Origin: Pelargonium x hortorum
Lineage: Eukaryota > Streptophyta > Magnoliopsida > Geraniales > Geraniaceae
Assembly (NCBI GenBank): GCA_036897525.1
Contig: JAYMTJ010000015.1
Location: forward strand, 87,489 to 151,488
Length of the DNA stretch: 64,000 nt
Reading direction: 5' to 3'
In this document: piece by piece, positions 59,097-64,000 of the stretch
How the letters are laid out: the number at the start of each line of letters is the position of its first letter
How positions within the stretch are numbered: position 1 is the stretch's first letter
The notes under the pieces: model-generated
Seen by the model: the letters and a program-made list of their open reading frames with translations, nothing else
Told to the model about the DNA's origin: nothing
The model's database searches: none
Program-made: the position numbers and the translations under genes

Positions 59097-62000
59097 TCAA
59101 CTAAAACATACTTTTAACTTAAGATTTCACTTACTTATTTTATTTACCTAGTTTAAGGAGGTATATATGTCTTTCTTTATCTAACCGATTTAAGCTTTTG
59201 CAGCTACATAAAGAAACTACATACAAGCACTCTTTTTCTAACTTTACAAGACAAACAATAACACGGCAATCCTTTCGACACCAGAAATTGAGTAAACAAT
59301 TTTTTTCTATGACAAGCAAATTAACGACTCTAATGGTAATATAACCAGAAATCCCAACACGCTCTGAAGTATTTCCTACTACTTTCTCTATAAGCCCTGG
59401 CGACTCTGTTTCCAAAAACTCTAGCTAGAGAGATAGCTATATTAATTCCTTAAAAAAGGAGGTCTAGTATTAAGTAGTTGCTTTGATTTCACAGAGAGGT
59501 ATATAAATGTAAATTGGGCTTCATTTTAATTAAAGATCCTATTAGTTTTTATTGTAATTGTGTGTTCCCTTAAGCTATAATAAGGGTTATTGAGTAAAAT
59601 AAGCCTTTCCCCTAGGAGTCTTATCTTATAAGAGGTTCTACTGAAATAAGCTTATCAGAAATATGACTTACAAAAAAATGTTGTTTTGGTGCAATCAAAA
59701 GTGCTAACTCATTAAGTTCTTTGAGAAAAGAAAGAGCTAACATCTTTTGATATATGACTTGCTTTTTTTAAAGGTTGAGCCGAAGGGCTTCGTACAACTT
59801 TAGGAAATATTTATATATAGAGTAAAACACTTACATCGGACGCCTCCTGACAAACTTAGACCTAAGGAGACTGAGACGCGGGGATCCTTGCCCCGTAAAG
59901 AATGAAAGTGTTCTAAATTCTCTTCGCTGTAAATTGCACAAAGATCTTTTTTTTCTTCTTTGTGACTATTATATTTAAAAAGGTATCCAATAAACGATAA
60001 ACAGCATAAAGGTTTTTGTTTAGTTCTGAATCCTTTAATTAATAGTTGGCTTTGGATAAGGTATTTTAATGGGAGCTTCTTTCCCTTTCATGTGGATCCC
60101 GTTGAATAGATAGAGAAAATATAGTGCGATTCTCTAGGGCTGGTTGCCTTGACAAATTGTTGGGGTACGCTGGTTAAATAATTTAGCTAGTTAAGTCAAT
60201 TCTTGTATAAGCGAATACAAAGTCAACTGAACTACTTTCATAAACCTAAAATATGCGAGAGAATTAAAGATCTTCTGTTGCGACAAGGGGATTCTTATAT
60301 GGGACAAGCCCAACCAAGTGCGAGCAGTGGAGAATCCCTAATTTCAGTTATTATCTTCTTTTTTTACGTACACATCAAGGACGTCAGAGTAGACTGAGTA
60401 AGTTTTATTCTATTGTAAAGTGTTTTCTAAATCTAAATATAGGATTACTAGAATTTGTTAGTAGATCCGGTCAATTAAGCAGTTGTAGTCAGACTTTTTT
60501 TTTATTTCGTACTTTGTACTCTTTAACCGAGGTTATTTATTATACAAGCATCTTTATTAGAATTTTAACTTTAAGAAATTTGATAGAAACCTCAATCTGG
60601 AGTTACGGAACTTTAACCTTATTAATATTTCTTGACCTAGCTCTCTCTTTCGCCATGAGTAAAGTAAATGTAAAGTCTTATTAAAAAAAAATTTTGAATT
60701 TCTGTAGTAGACCGGGGATACTTAAGGAGTTCTTTTAGAAGATTCTAGTTTTTTATTCGAACTCTTCGGCATATACATAAGTCGACCGGAACTAAGATTG
60801 TAAGCTTGCTTGCTTTATTATAGGGAATAACCAGAAGATAAAGCTTATCCTCTACACCCTTACTAAAATAGAAGTATTTGAAGGGTACCCCACACACCTC
60901 TTTGTATTGCTTTGAAGGTAAGAAAGACTCCGATTAAAGGGTAAGCCAATCCATTTGAAAGGTTACTGCTTTCAGAAATATAATCAACTATTGACTATTT
61001 ATTTATGACGGGTTTCCGAACTTATCAAACAAAGGTAATTCACTCTTGACAGCGAGGATAAATAAGATTTAATCTAACCCGATGCATATTTCTCAAAAAG
61101 ACCCCTAAAATATTTCGACACTTTTAGATTTTCCCTAAAGGATCCTAACTTTTTTTATATAATAATATAATAGCAAAACTTTTCCGAAGCTTAAATTAGG
61201 GAGTAAGTTACCTCTCTGAAATACCTCATATTTAAAGGCTCAGCTTCTCTAAGGTTAACTAAGGGTACAGATAAAGGCAGGGTACTCCAGTTTAGTTCTT
61301 AATAATGTTGTTTATTCTAAGCTTCTAATACTACCTTACTTCCAAGTCACTTTTACCCCTAATTAAAACAGCTACCCCAAAAATCTGTTAATTCAAGAGC
61401 GTTCAAGGGTCTTTACTACTTAGTATAAAATGGGTTACCCTTGTTCTGGTATTAATAATTTAGTCCGTGTTGCTTTGTAAGCCCATTATTATCGGGTTCT
61501 CTACTTGTAGCCGCTGGGCCCTGAGGATTTCCGCAATGAAAGTTATAATTACACTCAAGATTTTCGGGTTACTTTAAAATTTCTATCCTAACAAAGGGAT
61601 TTCATTCTCTATTTGCAATTTCTAGGAAGAGACTTAGTACTTAGTACCGTTTTTATACTTCAAAGTTTTTTTGAGTTTAACACGAGTTAGGGAACTCTTG
61701 TACATTTCTATTTCCATAATTCTCTTGGTAAAGTTATATAACTTTTTTTTTCTAATACCCCCTTTTTTTCTTGGGATCCCCGTGTGATTTTAAAAGAGCG
61801 TGTATAATAGATGAAATGAAATGAAATAGGGTTAGTCGTTCCCAGCCCCGAGCCGGAAGTTTGTTTTGTTAATATCTCTCGCAAAAGGGAACTTTGTTGA
61901 GATATCTCCTAACTACCATAGCATTTTTTTTATGCTTTGAAGTGAAGAAGATTAAATGCAAGGGCTCCTGTATAGTAAAGGGTATTCCCGGAGGTTTAAA

Positions 62001-63300
62001 GTAAAGATTTCTGAGCGTTTTTTATAAAGTAGATTTTTAGACTGGAACAGGCTAGCACATGAAAAGGGGCTTTCTCTTAGATCAAAATAAGTCTTAAACC
62101 GAGGTATCTAAAATTTTAGTAGTGGAAGCCCCCCGCTAATTTACAATTTTCGGATTTTCTATGAACTAAGCAAAGTGTCTTAAGAGTCTCCGGACTCTTT
62201 ATTACTCTATATATCTTACCTGGCATTGGGTGGTTAAATAAGAAGCTCCTTAAGATACATATTGTAGAGAAAAAAAAGAAATTTGTGAGGAGACTGTTTA
62301 AGCCTTTTTCTTAGTTATGCTTTATATATCTAAGCTATATTTAGCTTAATCTCAAGTTTCTACTTTTCCTAATAGTGGCCATAAATAGTCGAGCACTTCC
62401 TTTTAGAGAGCCTTACTAATCTAGTAACTTCTATTCAATTATTAATATTAAGCGACAAATTTTCTACTTTTAGAAGTTTTAGTTTATCACACAGAAACCT
62501 AAGTAGCTAGGAAGACCTTGTTAACACACCATTCAGAGTTGCATGGACCTCTTTATACTTACAAAAGCCCCGGTTTTTTTAAGCGATCCTGTACTAAATT
62601 TCTGGGCGTCCTCTATCCTGTTTATGTAAAGAGGGGCTCCTGTAGCGTAAAATCACTAAATCCTTATCCGGCTTTACTTTAATATTTGCGAGTGAAACCT
62701 AAAACACGGATGCGATTTCCCACCTTTCCTTAATATTCGGATAGACCTGAGTTGGAAGTTACTTACTTTTGAGACCCCACCCCTTTTCACCTACTTTAAA
62801 TATTTCAAAAAGTGTCCCATCTATGCCCGCTTATGATTTATCCTAGTTCTACACTACTTTATTAACTTGCGCTAAAGAGCATCCTTGCAAACAGGTCTTG
62901 AGGGCTTTACTTTTTTAATTATTTTATATGGATATACTCCTGACTAGTCCTGACTTAGACCTTTGTGCTATAACTACGGGCGGGGATACGAGGATAAACT
63001 AGAGGAGAATTCCTTTCTTTATGTCTTGTTTCCGTGCTTCTATACACCCTTCTTTGTCAAGAGGAACACAAAATAAGTAGCTAAAATATACCGACCGAAA
63101 GAACCACAACTATACACAAATTCCTATAAATATGCGCGTAAGATACTTAATTAAATGCTGTTAAGAAACCCGAATAAGCGGGTGCCGGCTAATAACAGAT
63201 TCTCTTGTAGCTCTTAGAATTTTGTTGACTTATAGATTGTCTAAGCAAATAAAGGAATCACTACTATAATACCATAGGCACCTTAGTAATTCAACCTAAT

Positions 63301-63352
63301 AAGCTAGCATCTCCACTGTGACTGAGACTCATATTCCTTTAGATGCTAGCTT
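63301..63352. other. Perfect 12-bp inverted repeat
   Basis: AAGCTAGCATCT at 63301-63312 and AGATGCTAGCTT at 63341-63352 are exact reverse complements separated by 28 nt. They form the strongest stem noticed outside the tRNAs, exactly at the boundary between spacer and C-rich island. Confidence 0.85.
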
Positions 63353-63524
63353 GTCTGATAAGGTACTCTCAACAACAGAAGCGGAGATTCATCCGCCTTT
63401 AGATGAAGATATGGAATCAACTCTAATCCAGAACTCACACTATAGACTCAACTCTTCTAACAGCAACTCCAATACCTCTATTCTGAAACTCTACTTGTCA
63501 ATCCAGCAACTCAGCTTATCTTAA
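63318..63524 (+). CDS. Unassigned small open frame with an internal motif repeat
   Basis: The frame has 68 codons from a GTG at 63318; no ribosome-binding context is expected in plant mitochondria and no ATG is available upstream before a TAA at 63300-63302. The product would be acidic and then Ser/Asn/Leu-rich. The motif TETHIPLD (from residue 2) recurs as TEAEIHPPLD about 18 residues later, which hints at an internal duplication. The start lies inside the loop of the 12-bp inverted repeat. I recognise no family, and a chance origin in C-rich DNA is quite possible. Confidence 0.15.
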   Translation: MTETHIPLDASLSDKVLSTTEAEIHPPLDEDMESTLIQNSHYRLNSSNSNSNTSILKLYLSIQQLSLS

Positions 63525-64000
63525 CCGACTTCTCTAACTCATATCCTAACCCTGCTTAACTTCTCTTCTTCACTCCTATAGAAACCTTCAACTCTTAGTA
63601 TAAGAAACCATCATCCAATAAAGGGACCTCTCGATTCAAGCAGACATCATAACCTGAATTTTGGTGCTTGAATTTCTGTTTTGAAAGCCTTAATTTGTGT
63701 CTAAGCAAGCTTACCTTAACCTATAAACTTTCGGAGATCCTGTGGTTTCACTCCAAAGGAAATAGCTATCTTCTGACTTAATTGGTTGGGTTGGCTTTAC
63801 CTTACTAAGCTCTCAAAGGAAAGAGTTCTGGCTAGCTGGGTTACCTTACTCCCATGTTAATACCAAGGCTATAAAGTCAATATCCTGGTAAATCCTAAGC
63901 TAATAAATAGCTAATGCAAAGATTAATGACTCTCAAATACGAGGGTGATTAGGTGGTCAATCTCTATAGAAGATCCAGAATCGGTTGCTAATACAGACAG

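Larger units (their letters stand above)
58101..63299. other. AT-rich spacer with tRNA-like relics near its start
   Basis: Apart from the relics at 58.8-59.1 kb, nothing is recognised. Frames at 59140-59415 (minus, 91 codons) and 60203-60397 (plus) are within chance length. A short ATGAA tandem lies near 61811-61828. Confidence 0.5.
63300..64000. other. C-rich island at the window end
   Basis: From 63.3 to about 63.66 kb the + strand is C-rich and G-poor. It begins with a perfect 12-bp inverted repeat and the open frame 63318-63524. It probably continues beyond the window. Confidence 0.45.

Noticed and set aside
1-64000. CRISPR arrays, insertion sequences and integrase-type elements
   Set aside because: No regularly spaced identical repeats, no terminal inverted repeats with a transposase frame, and no integrase-like frame were seen.

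Overview
The window looks like gene-poor organellar intergenic DNA, most likely from a plant-type or algal mitochondrial genome. It is AT-rich (about one third G+C by eye). The only feature that folds perfectly is a bacterial/organellar-type tRNA-Gln(UUG) at 5923-5994, which closely resembles streptophyte mitochondrial trnQ. A second tRNA, tRNA-Asn(GUU) on the minus strand at 29800-29872, keeps its D, anticodon and T arms but has lost acceptor pairing, so it is probably a relic. Weaker tRNA-like remnants lie at 2688-2757, 17299-17384, 58803-58885 and 59021-59096. I recognise no protein-coding gene, rRNA, intron core, transposase or CRISPR array. The longest ATG/alternative-start frame is 104 codons, about what chance gives in 64 kb of this composition. 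Genus-level assignment is not possible from the sequence alone.

The real structure is compositional and repetitive. The window is a mosaic of plain AT-rich spacer and islands with strong strand asymmetry. In some islands the + strand is C-rich and G-poor (about 7.6-8.06, 10.3-10.6, 12.3-12.7, 13.7-15.5, 34.06-37.4, 46.0-47.0, 50.7-51.3, 53.2-53.6 and 63.3-63.7 kb). In others it is G-rich and C-poor (about 8.15-8.8, 16-17.7, 20.6-21.6, 40.9-42.1, 44.3-45.96, 47.2-49.25, 51.34-52.08, 53.7-54.18 and 55.16-58.1 kb). Several islands share degenerate words of 20-50 nt. The same words appear forward in the C-rich islands and reverse-complemented in the G-rich ones. This suggests one dispersed, decayed repeat family inserted or inverted in both orientations.

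Layout: 0-0.8 kb holds a repeat island; 0.8-7.5 kb is spacer with trnQ; 7.5-15.6 kb alternates skewed islands and spacer; 15.6-21.6 kb is mainly G-rich; 21.6-33.9 kb is spacer with the trnN-like relic; 34.06-37.4 kb is the largest forward island; 37.5-44 kb holds the main reverse copies and a segment of different texture at 42.56-42.97 kb; 44.3-58.1 kb is densely repeat-bearing; 58.1-63.3 kb is spacer with two tRNA-like relics; 63.3-64 kb begins another C-rich island with a perfect 12-bp inverted repeat.

No operon or pathway can be read here. All calls were made by eye. Covariance-model tRNA searches, self-alignment and RNA-seq would be the decisive tests.
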